A stretch of DNA of 38,884 nucleotides from Myxococcota bacterium (GCA_018821305.1 JAHJMN010000076.1:1-38884); one strand, 5' to 3'. Positions 11,901-19,242 are shown, numbered from the stretch's first letter. Notes: generated by a model not told the origin, from the sequence alone. Translations and numbers: made by a program.

Positions 11901-12416
11901 GATTGTGTTTGTGCCAGTGTAGTTATAATCAACAGCATATCCTGAAATCGTTTTTTCAGTTGCTGATTCTGCAAGTTCCAGGTTTTTATAACCAATACAA
12001 GTATAAATAGATTGAGTACAAAGGGAGTTTGTATATAAATCACCAGTGCCTTGTTCTACGCATTTATTTTCAATGTTTTCAGTCTCAGTAGTGTTAGTAC
12101 ATGAAATTGATTGAGTTGGCGAAATTTGAATTAATGGATAATTCTGTTCAATCTCTGTTTGACATTGGTAGAACAGGACTCGCTGTATATCGTCAAAATT
12201 AATTTCTTTTTCAACTTCGTTATTCGCACCCATTACATGAGTCCAAGTTTCCCCATTGTGAACAAAAACACCTGTATCAAGACTGAGCCTTCCATTAACA
12301 AAACGGCTGCTCTTTTTAGTAAGCTCAACAGGCTGAGAATTATAGTTATCCTTTCTAGTGTTTTCACAGCCGATAATTGCAAGTAGAATTATTGAAAGCC
12401 AAAAATAATTTTTCAT
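5952..12416 (-). CDS. Giant lipoprotein with Tc-toxin A-like C-terminus
   Basis: 2154 residues. The signal peptide has a lipobox with Cys17 (LAIIGC), and GGAG lies eight bases before the ATG. Residues about 1405-1620 are strongly alpha-helical and coiled-coil-like, with long Ala/Leu/Lys-rich stretches, as in the channel region of TcA subunits. Residues about 1770-1920 look like a carbohydrate-binding beta-sandwich (GLSFWYKNPG; VLVWGLQLQ). The last 165 residues hold FTISLDEIEKGYYLP, then NYRHKMVAVNLVGTNLINC, and end in ALEDIQLIWRYHYW. This order resembles the C-terminal TcB-binding part of TcA, which ends in a similar DI-x-L-x-x-RY motif. The N-terminal 1400 residues are Cys-containing and I do not recognise them. 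The gene sits 25 bases after the FGE-like lipoprotein gene and two genes before the SpvB-like gene. The TcA relationship is my inference from short motifs. It could instead be an unrelated giant surface lipoprotein. Confidence 0.85.
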   Translation of the reverse strand: MKNYFWLSIILLAIIGCENTRKDNYNSQPVELTKKSSRFVNGRLSLDTGVFVHNGETWTHVMGANNEVEKEINFDDIQRVLFYQCQTEIEQNYPLIQISPTQSISCTNTTETENIENKCVEQGTGDLYTNSLCTQSIYTCIGYKNLELAESATEKTISGYAVDYNYTGTNTIPDVLPFYTESTFKNKVKCDASISEKYASSDRIYSTDGDTVGTCGSATFNSNGMGVDASPCNFSMTIGPQKPEIKTWLYRAALDAFERAGISASRVLRDPSGFALVMSSASKKEYGIELNPTLKKKFAVEFFEVIERYMETVDKLTANQLAVASLNSQTADGSKSRKAIWTDLENSRSAALKILLGKTGDTIDDVDGVNVDTLLPACETPVKNDSVRKAITFLRAAKPAAIFDGTKTISDVAKDANKVLTGNDSLVSDMTYNLGFGESELAMARSYLQNEKQTFRRINITKQLTKSGDTISQLEDLSEPNNLPPTFYQAQLMGINPVNVIEDESVSAADYFKSTTVVHPQRSAHEFLAYMRDSALKALSHNQWDTDDEVKKLYGHAAKMTSVKAGKYKLLVQTSPGSENAYSTFTIKGLFDMATDSRLVLVNDKTVGFSEDNAGYYCITSGKVGGVECTKGLFIAHANVSGSPDFDPDPVADFMPSDPNYLYDYYLQFSYYMSVSIEHDNLRYHVFLRHGTSPNYSYEYITSVDLSKFPAPSPEDDSYTIELPVGGEILSDAGKLTDRNTGECSIPEVNCTGINNKFVPSLETETMDDGDGYENSWKYYLREAKDAAATADALGNQLIENGLALDTKAEEAALALAEICGTAVSPMDVFDDPDTQCSGCNAFDEFTAANPSLSSCLPQEGDTIDIVSIGPKLSLWKVRDDGAYCDCRDLTGTNCPPTCPILTDKNKGSYTHSDLRWLDIPEENSLNLVYESASTLDEPESGFTCKKLNEFRDEWEKTNPDRTKLEGFYNSLRDSGWMDPVYFKALLTQVTLNLDPFYHYKLKKNENVIWSTYRMDYKNIPGQEGVFKEPWLQNIKDMELSPTEHAEYNPGSEGTYPNGETSTYWFYAEWQGEYVKRRILLGSRLSDIFKTLSILAATRSGYSYPSRDLRGDSNDYVANRLPYTSFPYRGISVDGSPDGLDEDGRVCVRLDSNDIDNYRIPEITPYDGKINEYLSDQKDTSDDDARRAVLKANYYLAGSMNRCDFENSRIYFDDYHKFTGQEYPLNIDEKIKALWLDGGTGITLKEILVEKNYQGLPIVDDVRSGTCEEPYRLGRFEISREELTAQVDVCLDGHRLFDALEFACHFAEVIEPSCTDVQDIEASTFTFNDELDLVKLAARMKCAANEINDGIQRMLFYNVPKAIVDTKNGNGEYANYQGAIKTAYIDIDTAMVDLAGSIKSVPEIMHTMGLLVKSSALSIRLINQQSKIADLNAKVQLWRTYISLIETLQRSWKHITDAFTKDAPKTLVTAGANLAINLGFEAAKGGALGYIVSMQHDIIDLQRQAAGTQVELEIQRLMTGLSEKLIALSDALDAIQIKSNNLNKAYDSLNSLKKKAEALAGRAALAGSNSAGQVYPTNTVMRQRYNTNRIMYEQALERAKKAAFVARRAIEFRLGENMSEMHQSQTMVNAPSEWVDSLCTVTGINYSEIRTEATEDASKTGDYSAQYIGNYVQKLSDFMSSYSSKYPYMDGDDIAVISMKDDILKKLNACEVESYNILYFSGNLKFGGFDYDTGVSFGWARDENLCTDAVGGPLEGSCLDVKPENIQVDDMPLDATSLIQEGLGTGDVITAISIRDATGYLDEDNLTQNYPAGTLYGGYYEQVSDYQDPGNYGLSFWYKNPGYSSAKFKVELIPEFGNTAVFVPSSWDPATPEQWQKVVIPVSLNDYGRITVRIYPSEDDESPTNGRVALPVPGRVLVWGLQLQKTDHTSECVGFDCETQPYAPTTHKRVIVSSGCPDLKGTNFRKGFKKFCTCINNFAQCTPQSDDYRCFWEQTFTISLDEIEKGYYLPTSAIAEGNFNYRHKMVAVNLVGTNLINCEGADAYNCFTNAYIPYTLIHNGSVKVRNHQWITNSFDISTAKIEHAKALAAEVVVTNPMTSNHQSLIAQYEKKELRGRPLNGTYTIRIWDTPYLNWNALEDIQLIWRYHYWARHSN

Positions 12417-12441
12417 ATTTAGTTCTCCATTTTATTTCCTA

Positions 12442-14145
12442 TTAAAAAGCATATCTTCCACATCTTAAACCATAGACGCCAGATTTTGATAAATAAGATG
12501 TTTGGTTACGCATTGTTAATCTTGCTTCAATTAATGCGAATAAAAATCCTTTATCTTTCCTTGCAAAAGTATTAGTTCCTGCAACATTATAAAATGGATT
12601 TATTAAATCTATATTAGAATAATTTAAATTATCATCACCCATTGTATCAAGTATCATCTCGGCCACATTGCCTAAAGTGTTATATAATCCATAATATGAA
12701 ATACCATTAGGATAAGAATCAACGGGTGTTGTATACATATCTGGGACAGTACAATCATAACTGTTCATTATTTCACAAGTTGGGATCTCGTCTCCCCACG
12801 GTCTAATATTGTTTCTTGGATAAGGACCCCGAGCTGCTTTTTCCCATTGCGCTTCTGTCGGCAAAGTTTTACCGCCATCCCAGTTACAGAATGCAATTCC
12901 TTCCTGCCTGGTTATTCCGGCGATAGGATGGTTGCCTTTTTCTAAATCGAAATATGTTGTTTGTTCAAGGTCTGAAGGAGCGACACACATGCCAGCATCA
13001 ACGCATTCACGATAGCGATCATTTGAAACTTCATATATATCAATAATGAACTGGCTCAGATAGACTATCTGCATTGGGTCATTTGTATAAGTGTTATCAT
13101 AATCATCACCGTAATAGAACGGGCCTGCGGGAACGCAGACTTCGTCTTTGAAGTCCGGGGTGCCGTCGGTCCAGGTGCCTCCGGTGCGGGGTGCAATGAG
13201 GCAATCACCGGTGCAATCGCCAAGGTCAACCCAGTTACACTGGGAATCACACTCGCGCTCTCTTACATAACCCAGCGGCGTACAGTCGTCAGTGGTGTAT
13301 TCTTGAAGACCAGCCTGGCACTCGCCCTGACCTGTGCATTCGCTCCATGCAAGCCATTCACAGTCGGGGCCGCACATGCGTGTACGAGTCCCACAAAAGC
13401 CGCAGCTTTCAGTTTCGATAGTTCCCTCAAGGCATGAGCCTGAATCGTAGCATTCAAGGGGCATTTCCCACTGGTAATCTTCACCGCAGCGCTGATATCC
13501 CCAGCCACAGAACCGGCACTCTGCTTCTTCAAGTTCTCCCGGAGTAGTGCAGGCACAATCAGTTGAAGCACTGCAGGTTGTAAACGTTCCGTCATTCTGA
13601 CAGACTTGGGTTCCCCAGGCACAATCCGAGGTGCATTGGGAAATGGTTCCCGGAAAAATCCTGTAATTGTAATCATCACAGTCATTCGCTTCACTGTATC
13701 CGTCTTCATCCAGGTCGGTTCTGCAGGTGCCTTCTTCGCACACAAGCTGTGCTCCGCAGCTTCCATCGAGGCGGCATGGGGTGTCTGTTTCACCCGTTAA
13801 TGTGCAGGTGTCAACTATACATTCAAGCTCACCCGTGCAGGTGTTATCTTCGAAGCAGGGTCCGTTTTCACCACCAGCAGTGCGGCAGATGTCGTTAAAG
13901 CACACAAGTGGGTCATCGCAGGTATCGTCTTCATAACACGGCCCACCTTCTTTGCCCTGTTCAATGATTTCCTCAACGCAGACGTTGTTTCCATCGCACT
14001 CAAGTCCCTCGTTACAGGTGCCGTTTGGGTAACACTCACCACCCAGCGTACCCTGAGCCGGATTATTATTGTTACTCGTTGAATCGTCGTCGCATCCCAT
14101 AAGGCCGAATGCAGCTACACTGAACATAATCAATATTTTCTTCAT
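12442..14145 (-). CDS. Cys-rich lipoprotein with MopE-like motif and FGE/SUMF1-like C-terminal domain
   Basis: 567 residues, first gene of the operon. The ATG at 14145 has AAGGAG upstream and gives a lipobox with Cys18 (FGLMGC). An in-frame ATG further upstream would bury the signal peptide, so I rejected it. Residues about 30-140 hold four repeats of about 28 residues with regularly spaced Cys (for example GGPCYEDDTCDDPLVC). Residues about 144-166 (DEDGY...NDCDDYN...FPG) match the MopE-type acidic metal-binding motif. A second Cys-rich zone follows to about 320. From about 325 to the end comes an FGE-sulfatase/SUMF1-like fold: DIYEVSNDRYREC, LPTEAQWEKAARGP, RPWGDEIP and NTLGNVAEM. The usual RGGSW segment and catalytic Cys context are degenerate, so a binding or structural role is more likely than formylglycine synthesis. 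The Asp after the lipidated Cys would favour inner-membrane retention by the E. coli rule, which may not apply here. Confidence 0.9.
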   Translation of the reverse strand: MKKILIMFSVAAFGLMGCDDDSTSNNNNPAQGTLGGECYPNGTCNEGLECDGNNVCVEEIIEQGKEGGPCYEDDTCDDPLVCFNDICRTAGGENGPCFEDNTCTGELECIVDTCTLTGETDTPCRLDGSCGAQLVCEEGTCRTDLDEDGYSEANDCDDYNYRIFPGTISQCTSDCAWGTQVCQNDGTFTTCSASTDCACTTPGELEEAECRFCGWGYQRCGEDYQWEMPLECYDSGSCLEGTIETESCGFCGTRTRMCGPDCEWLAWSECTGQGECQAGLQEYTTDDCTPLGYVRERECDSQCNWVDLGDCTGDCLIAPRTGGTWTDGTPDFKDEVCVPAGPFYYGDDYDNTYTNDPMQIVYLSQFIIDIYEVSNDRYRECVDAGMCVAPSDLEQTTYFDLEKGNHPIAGITRQEGIAFCNWDGGKTLPTEAQWEKAARGPYPRNNIRPWGDEIPTCEIMNSYDCTVPDMYTTPVDSYPNGISYYGLYNTLGNVAEMILDTMGDDNLNYSNIDLINPFYNVAGTNTFARKDKGFLFALIEARLTMRNQTSYLSKSGVYGLRCGRYAF

Positions 14146-14578
14146 ATAAATAACTCCTTTAAAGGCAAGATAAAAAACCTTCTCTCCGATTGTCGCCATA
14201 TCAGAAAAATAGTTGCCCATAAAAGTGAAATTTTCGTTAAAAAAGCATGTCTATAATTTATTTTATGATATTAACTACTTAACTAGTGCAGCCCATATCA
14301 TTATACTATGCAAACCAGACTGTGAGAAATCCTATCCCTGTTGAGAAAATGCCAATAATTGGATATTAGCAATAATTACAACAACATAAATAAATACACA
14401 TCAAACGCGAGCTGAGTGAGCTTATACTGGCGAACTTCCGCAATCCCCCTCGTTTAAACCAGCACCCCACAAACCTTTCAAGCATCCCACAAGACTCCAC
14501 CCCGCAAAGCAGGCCCTCAACCCCACCCGGCCCATATCGCGGCCCATACAACACGCCAACCTGTAGAGATCTCCTCAA

Positions 14579-14826
14579 GTGGACGTCCGCGGACGGAGGG
14601 GGGTCGTCCACAGGTAACTGCCGGTGATTGCAGTGGTATTTTGCAATTTGGACGACTTGGACTACCTTTTTCTTTAAAATTTGATAAAAAAAAAAGAGTA
14701 AAAGATGAAAGAATAAAAGAGTAAAGAGTTGTGCCCAAAAGGTCGTCCAGCCCGTCCACTTTGACAATATTGTTTGTGATTACAAAGTGTTCCAGAGGAC
14801 GCACAGGGTCGGCCTTGGACGTCCTC
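14579..14826. repeat. Word array A: CGTCC/GGACG words around a purine-rich centre
   Basis: TGGACG at 14580, GGACGG at 14591, GTCGTCCA at 14603, TGGACGAC at 14649 and TTGGACTACC at 14657 stand on the left. GTCGTCCA at 14742, CGTCCAC at 14753, AGGACGC at 14796 and TTGGACGTCC at 14816 stand on the right. Between them 14690-14730 is almost pure A and G with an A tract. The left pair GGACGAC-TTGGAC is roughly the inverse of the right pair GTCGTCCA-GCCCGTCCA. No coding function is apparent. Confidence 0.6.
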
Positions 14827-14827
14827 T

Positions 14828-14916
14828 CCAGTGGTTCGAGAAGACCTCTGGGATCGCTCGCTAAGTCTGAAGGGCAGTGATGACTCTGCCTGAGCATGGA
14901 AGCGATCAGAAGGATC
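14828..14916. repeat. Long direct repeat, copy 1
   Basis: About 89 bases from CCAGTGGTTCGAGAA to GATCAGAAGGATC. A second copy starts 157 bases downstream and is about four-fifths identical by eye. The unit contains GGATCGCTCGCTAAG and, near its end, AAGCGATCAGAAGGATC, so part of it can fold. No transposase or terminal target duplication is visible. Confidence 0.7.
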
Positions 14917-14984
14917 TGGAAGGTGGCTCCGGAAGCAGCGGTTCACCAACTTTTTAAAGCACAAAGCATGGTCAGTTATCACAT

Positions 14985-15073
14985 CCAGTGGTTCGAGAAA
15001 ACCACAGGGATCGTTCGCTAAGCCTGAAGGGTGGTAATGACACTTCCTGAGCATGGAGGTGATCAGAAGGATC
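14985..15073. repeat. Long direct repeat, copy 2
   Basis: Matches copy 1 at 14828 along its full length: CCAGTGGTTCGAGAA, GGGATCGTTCGCTAAG, CCTGAGCATGGAGGTGATC and GATCAGAAGGATC. The differences are scattered substitutions. That suggests a dispersed non-coding repeat family rather than a recent duplication. Confidence 0.7.
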
Positions 15074-15102
15074 AGAAAGCCCGGTTGAGCAAAATCGGAT
15101 GC

Positions 15103-15398
15103 GACTCCCACCTCAGGGACTTTAACTCCCTGAAAACGGGAGTTCCGCAACACAAACTCCCGTCTATAAGATGACGTAATCCTTGAGGTTCTCGATCCGA
15201 ACGGGAGAAAAGGGAGTTTTTTCTATATACTTTATAGAGGAAAAAAAAAGAGAAGAGAGTACACATATTGTATATATAAAAGGATACCGGATTTTCTCCC
15301 TAACTCCCGTCCGTATTCAATATGTCGTGTAAATACAACATGTTATGTCACGGGAGTTCTCCAGAATTTCTCCCGTTTTCAGGGAGAAAAGTCCCGTT
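15103..15398. repeat. Word array B: CTCCCGT/ACGGGAG words around an A-rich centre
   Basis: The words CTCCC, CTCCCGT, ACGGGAG and GGGAGT occur more than ten times in under 300 bases. On the left they are at 15103-15168, and a block (ACGGGAGAAAAGGGAGT) starts at 15199. The inverse block (TTTTCTCCCTAACTCCCGT) ends at 15310, and more copies lie at 15350-15398. The centre (about 15216-15290) is AT- and purine-rich with a run of nine A. The design matches array A but with a different word. Confidence 0.65.
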
Positions 15399-15539
15399 CC
15401 GGCTCAGTGACATCCGGGATTCCAACTCTTTCGAACTGGAAATCCGGTGATGGCATGGTCCTGCTGGGAGGCAATAAGACCGCGTTTATCCTTTATAATG
15501 ATTGTAACGAGAATCTGTCTCTTTTTATGACATCCTTCC

Positions 15540-15803
15540 CTGCCATTTCCACCACTCGGAATTTCATTTTTGGCAGGCATCCAAGCCAGCAGCCATGCGA
15601 CTTTGCGGAATTTTCTGCCAAAAACGAGGGTAAACTCTACCTGAATGTTTATTTCTGTACTTCTTGTTTAGTACAATTTTTTTTCTCTTCTTGAATTTTT
15701 ATTTTTGTTTTCAATGAATATTTGGCAGAAAAGAAGATAAGTATATATAACTATTAAGGAAAACTGCCGCCAGAAACGTAAAACGGTGTGCCGGATTTGG
15801 CAG
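15540..15803. repeat. Word array C: CTGCCA/TGGCAG words around a T/A-rich centre
   Basis: CTGCCA occurs at 15540 and 15615. TGGCAG occurs at 15571, 15723 and 15798. CTGCCGCCAG lies at 15764. Several copies sit in a wider shared context (TTTTCTGCCAAAAA at 15611 against TTTGGCAGAAAAG at 15721). The centre 15670-15720 is T-rich. A plus-strand open frame at 15407-15694 crosses the array and has no ribosome site, so I treat it as non-coding. Confidence 0.5.
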
Positions 15804-15879
15804 CAGCGGTCATGGCTCAAAACCCACCCTTTAGGGGATAAGTGCTATGTTATTATTTGCGATCTAACAACTTACATTA

Positions 15880-15964
15880 GACTCACTCTAAATACTACGC
15901 GTGTAGAAAGAAAGAGAAAATGTACTATATGAATGTATAAAGAGAGTTTCTCGACTCACCCTAA
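15880..15964. repeat. Word pair E: GACTCAC(C/T)CTAA flanking a purine-rich centre
   Basis: GACTCACTCTAA at 15880-15891 and GACTCACCCTAA at 15953-15964 are direct copies 73 bases apart. Between them lies a purine-rich tract (AGAAAGAAAGAGAAAATG at about 15905-15922). The right copy overlaps the stop codon of mcrC. The layout resembles arrays A to C but has only two words. Confidence 0.4.
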
Positions 15965-17076
15965 TGCACCTGCGAATTTACTCTGCTAAATCCGGAGGAT
16001 ACCTCATAAAGACCTGGTATTGCGTGCAGTAGCTCGGTCCTTATGCTCATTGCAGTGGCTGTAAGGTCGATGGTTTTGAAGCGAATCTGGTGGCCCTGGA
16101 CTGTGAAGAACTCATCGACGTTCAGTCCTGCAGATGGGTGGATGAACAGTCCGACAGTGTTCAGTGTGAGCGGATCACCTGCCTTCTCCTGGCTTCTAAG
16201 ATAGGTGTACATTTGATAAATGTACCCGGACTTCAGGCTCTGGTCGCGGTGATAACCCTGAGTGAGCACAGACGTGAACTTCGTGTCGATAACGATTCTC
16301 TGTGCTTCATGCTCAAGGATAATGTCAGTCCTCATTCCCGGCAGGATTGACTCCATTCCTTCGCTCATGGCATCAACGGGCCAGCGGTAGGGAATGCCAG
16401 TGAGCACTTTCCATGCAGGTGATGGTAACACATGGCGATAAAATCCACCAACAGCACGTTCAAACAGGTGCCGAACCCATGTCTCTTTTCGCTCAGGTGC
16501 GTTCAGATGGTTTGTTCCAGAGTCTTCAGTAGGAAGAGCAAGGTCGCAGGCAAGACGGGCAGCTGCAATCATTCGAAGGTCGGCAGCATCATTTCGACCA
16601 TAATACTCACGGGAAATTTCAACCCTTGAGGGCATGCTCCCATATACCCCCATTGCATCGAGAGTTTTAGCAAGACTTCGGCTCCTTTGACCGAGATGCT
16701 TTCGTGTTACGTAACCTGAAATTCGCTCTAATGCACCCTTAACTAACCGATTTCTTACAGTATTTACAGAGAAGTCCGAAAACGTGCATGCGACTTTTCC
16801 TTTATCCATGAGCCTTTTGCGCTCTGTAGTCAGAACATCGATGCGCCCTCTGACTCTGGAAACTACTTCCGAGGTGTCCATATAACCCGACGTAAGATTC
16901 TTTCGTACCCGCTTTTCGACTTCAGTACACAGGATTTCAGCAACAAGGTCTGCGATTTCATCAGGTGCATCCTCGATTTTCACCTTTTGTGGATCGAGGT
17001 GTCGGTAAAGGTCCGATGCATACAGCATTAAAAGCCACAGGTTACGTACCGGAATTTTACCTACCATATTGACCAT
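15961..17076 (-). CDS. mcrC: McrC-like nuclease subunit of McrBC restriction
   Basis: 371 residues. It matches the McrC family: an N-terminal KIPVRNLWLLMLYASDL block, a middle helical region, and a PD-(D/E)XK nuclease core at about 244-264 (MRTDIIL, then VIDTKF). In McrBC systems the McrC subunit stimulates the McrB motor and cuts DNA that carries modified cytosine or another foreign mark. The ATG at 17076 is preceded by GAGGGA at eight bases and follows the mcrB stop by three bases, so the two genes are almost certainly co-translated. The stop codon overlaps the right copy of word pair E. The length is near that of typical McrC proteins. The modification recognised cannot be read from this subunit. 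Confidence 0.92.
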   Translation of the reverse strand: MVNMVGKIPVRNLWLLMLYASDLYRHLDPQKVKIEDAPDEIADLVAEILCTEVEKRVRKNLTSGYMDTSEVVSRVRGRIDVLTTERKRLMDKGKVACTFSDFSVNTVRNRLVKGALERISGYVTRKHLGQRSRSLAKTLDAMGVYGSMPSRVEISREYYGRNDAADLRMIAAARLACDLALPTEDSGTNHLNAPERKETWVRHLFERAVGGFYRHVLPSPAWKVLTGIPYRWPVDAMSEGMESILPGMRTDIILEHEAQRIVIDTKFTSVLTQGYHRDQSLKSGYIYQMYTYLRSQEKAGDPLTLNTVGLFIHPSAGLNVDEFFTVQGHQIRFKTIDLTATAMSIRTELLHAIPGLYEVSSGFSRVNSQVH

Positions 17077-17079
17077 GGT

Positions 17080-19242
17080 TTAAATTCCCTCAACAAGATT
17101 CTTTACGGCCTTTGCAGACTGCTCTGGATCATCATACCAGTACTCATCAAGCAAAGGGCCTATTTCCGTTTCAACGACCTGCCTATACCAGCTTTTAGCG
17201 TCTTCCTTTCTGGAATAACGCTCGGGAGTAAAGTAACTGTGCCCTATACGGAACTGAGTCCCCAGCCTGGAGTCAGCTGCAATAGTAACATTAAGTGCAG
17301 TAACCCTGCTTCTGATTTCCCGGAGTAAATCCAGCGGAACATCATTGGTTGTGTGCACCCAGTCCATCCATTTTTCGTTCAGGGTCGGTTCGAGATTGAT
17401 GAATGCAAAACGCCTTCTGAAGGCCATATCCACGAGCGCCAGAGACCTGTCTGCGACGTTCATTGTTCCGATAACATAAAGGTTATCAGGGATGTAAACT
17501 CGCTCGTTTTCCCGGTGATAGCACAGTTCCAGCGCTTCATCTGGTGTGCGTTTATCTGCCTCAAGCAATGTCAGCATCTCGCCGAATATTCTTGCAGGCT
17601 GACCACGGTTTATCTCTTCAATAAGAACCACGTACTTGGAATCAGGATTTTTCACTGCTGCTTGAATGATTTCCATGAACGGACCATCTGCCAGAGCCAG
17701 TTTTCCGTCACCTACTGGACGGTACCCTCTAACAAAGTCTTCATATGAAAGGTTTGCGTGAAACTGCACTGCACGGAGGTTTTGCTCGGCCTTCTCTTCC
17801 ATCAGGGCATAGGCCAGACGTCGTGCAAGCCATGTTTTACCCGTTCCAGGAGGCCCCTGAAGGATAAGGTTTTTCTTTTCTCGCCATTTAATAAGCATGT
17901 CCATAAGTCGAGGACGCTCAATGAAACACCCATCTGTCAGGATGTCCTCGACTGTATAAGGCGGCAGCCTGACTGCATCGAACTTTTCTTCCTGAACCTC
18001 CGGGTCAGTGGGTTCCTCTTCCGGGGTATCAAGAAATGGTTTGTTATCACGATATCTCCATGCTGCCATGGATAACTCTGGAATCGAATGAACCGGGAAG
18101 TGTGGCTCCTGGAACCTCTGTTCAAGGGCATTAATGAGATTCATATAATCAGATCCACTTGCTCTTTTACCATGACCACTGTTCCCGATTGTCAGATTGA
18201 GCTTGTTTATGATATAAGTTCGGGCTGTGTTATCCAGAGGCAGGAACGACCATGGACGTGCCCAGAACATCCCGATAGTAATCAGCCACCCTGCATTGAA
18301 TTGTGCCGACACCTTGTCGTAAGTAGCAATGAACTCATCGTGCAACTCAGGGTTGTCAGCGTACTTCAGGGCCGTCTCGAAAAGATCCCACAGTCCGTCA
18401 ATATCGCCTTCTGCACGATTTCCTTTCCTTCCGAAAAACCAAGAGTTCTGGTTGTTTACTGTAGGTACACCGTCAAAATCCCGTGGAACTGGTGTCTTTA
18501 CTTCAAGGAAATCAGCGAGCTGTTTTGAGAGTATAATCCTATTTGATAGTTTAAGCTGCCTGTTTAGAGAAGCCATGGTCGTAAAAGGGCAGATGTCTTC
18601 AAGGGGCACGCTTTTGCCATCAGGAGTTTTGTCCATAAGCGGTATGAAACCATCAAATTTCGCCCCTATTGCCTGAAGTCCTTTTATGAGCTCACTGCGA
18701 CGGTTTTTGTAGCCAAGGAGCTTATCTGCAATCTCTTCAAAAAACGGTATCCATTCAAGGTTACTGGCATACTTCCGGGTATCTCCGAACCTCTCAGCCC
18801 AGAAAGGATCATTGCGGAATCGATTCAGATCCTGGGGCTTGTTGTTGAAAGCGAAGTCTATGAGGGCGATTTTCATCCAGTTATCCGGAATAATCCTCCA
18901 TACTGTGAATCTGCTGGTAAAGAAAAACCACTCTCTGGGTTCAGTCAAGGCATTCCACTGGACTTTAAGTTCATGTCCATCCCCTGAATTCCCGGTAACA
19001 ATACCAGTAGCTTTTATGCTCATCACTGAGGCTGTATGCTCTCGGTTATCAAAAGGAAGGCCTTTTTTTCGCGTATATGCTGCTTTAATCGCGATCCTGT
19101 CACCCACTTTGACTGATTTCACCAGATCCAGATACTTGTCTTCATATCCGTTACGCCAGACTCCATCTCTTACAAACTCAGCCGTAAGATCCTCATCATT
19201 CTGCATCGCTCCCACAAACCAGTATACTCCAGTAGTTTCCAT
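17080..19242 (-). CDS. mcrB: McrB-like AAA+ GTPase with N-terminal EVE-like domain
   Basis: 720 residues, the motor subunit paired with McrC downstream. Residues 1 to about 125 resemble an EVE/PUA-type domain (VYWFVGAMQ; GVWRNGYEDKYLDLV; VGDRIAIKAAY). EVE domains are known readers of modified bases. Residues 130-430 are a linker I do not recognise. The AAA+ core has Walker A GPPGTGKTWLA at about 459-469, Walker B VVLIEEINRG near 537, the McrB signature TMNVADRSLALVDMAFRRRF at about 593-612, and a helical lid to the end. The start has GGAGGG just upstream of ATG 19242. The EVE module suggests the system may sense a modified base through this domain rather than the classic McrB reader. That is inference from domain identity only. 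Confidence 0.92.
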   Translation of the reverse strand: METTGVYWFVGAMQNDEDLTAEFVRDGVWRNGYEDKYLDLVKSVKVGDRIAIKAAYTRKKGLPFDNREHTASVMSIKATGIVTGNSGDGHELKVQWNALTEPREWFFFTSRFTVWRIIPDNWMKIALIDFAFNNKPQDLNRFRNDPFWAERFGDTRKYASNLEWIPFFEEIADKLLGYKNRRSELIKGLQAIGAKFDGFIPLMDKTPDGKSVPLEDICPFTTMASLNRQLKLSNRIILSKQLADFLEVKTPVPRDFDGVPTVNNQNSWFFGRKGNRAEGDIDGLWDLFETALKYADNPELHDEFIATYDKVSAQFNAGWLITIGMFWARPWSFLPLDNTARTYIINKLNLTIGNSGHGKRASGSDYMNLINALEQRFQEPHFPVHSIPELSMAAWRYRDNKPFLDTPEEEPTDPEVQEEKFDAVRLPPYTVEDILTDGCFIERPRLMDMLIKWREKKNLILQGPPGTGKTWLARRLAYALMEEKAEQNLRAVQFHANLSYEDFVRGYRPVGDGKLALADGPFMEIIQAAVKNPDSKYVVLIEEINRGQPARIFGEMLTLLEADKRTPDEALELCYHRENERVYIPDNLYVIGTMNVADRSLALVDMAFRRRFAFINLEPTLNEKWMDWVHTTNDVPLDLLREIRSRVTALNVTIAADSRLGTQFRIGHSYFTPERYSRKEDAKSWYRQVVETEIGPLLDEYWYDDPEQSAKAVKNLVEGI

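Larger units (their letters stand above)
14146..15960. other. Long intergenic region without a supported gene
   Basis: Between the lipoprotein operon and mcrC I find no reading frame with both a ribosome site and a plausible protein composition. Short open frames on the minus strand at 14366-15266 run through repeats. 14180-14570 is AT-rich, then C-rich with scattered CCCCAC or ATCCCAC words. From 14579 to 15964 the space is filled by four word arrays and two copies of a longer repeat, listed separately. Confidence 0.7.

Noticed and set aside
14828..15073. Insertion sequence
   Set aside because: There is no transposase frame and no terminal inverted repeats with target duplication; only the repeat itself is visible.
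14366..15266. Minus-strand open frames of 64-159 codons across the repeats
   Set aside because: They run through the word arrays and both copies of the long repeat, have no ribosome site and encode low-complexity or repeat-derived sequence.
15407..15694. Plus-strand 95-codon frame
   Set aside because: It crosses word array C, lacks a ribosome site and matches nothing recognisable.
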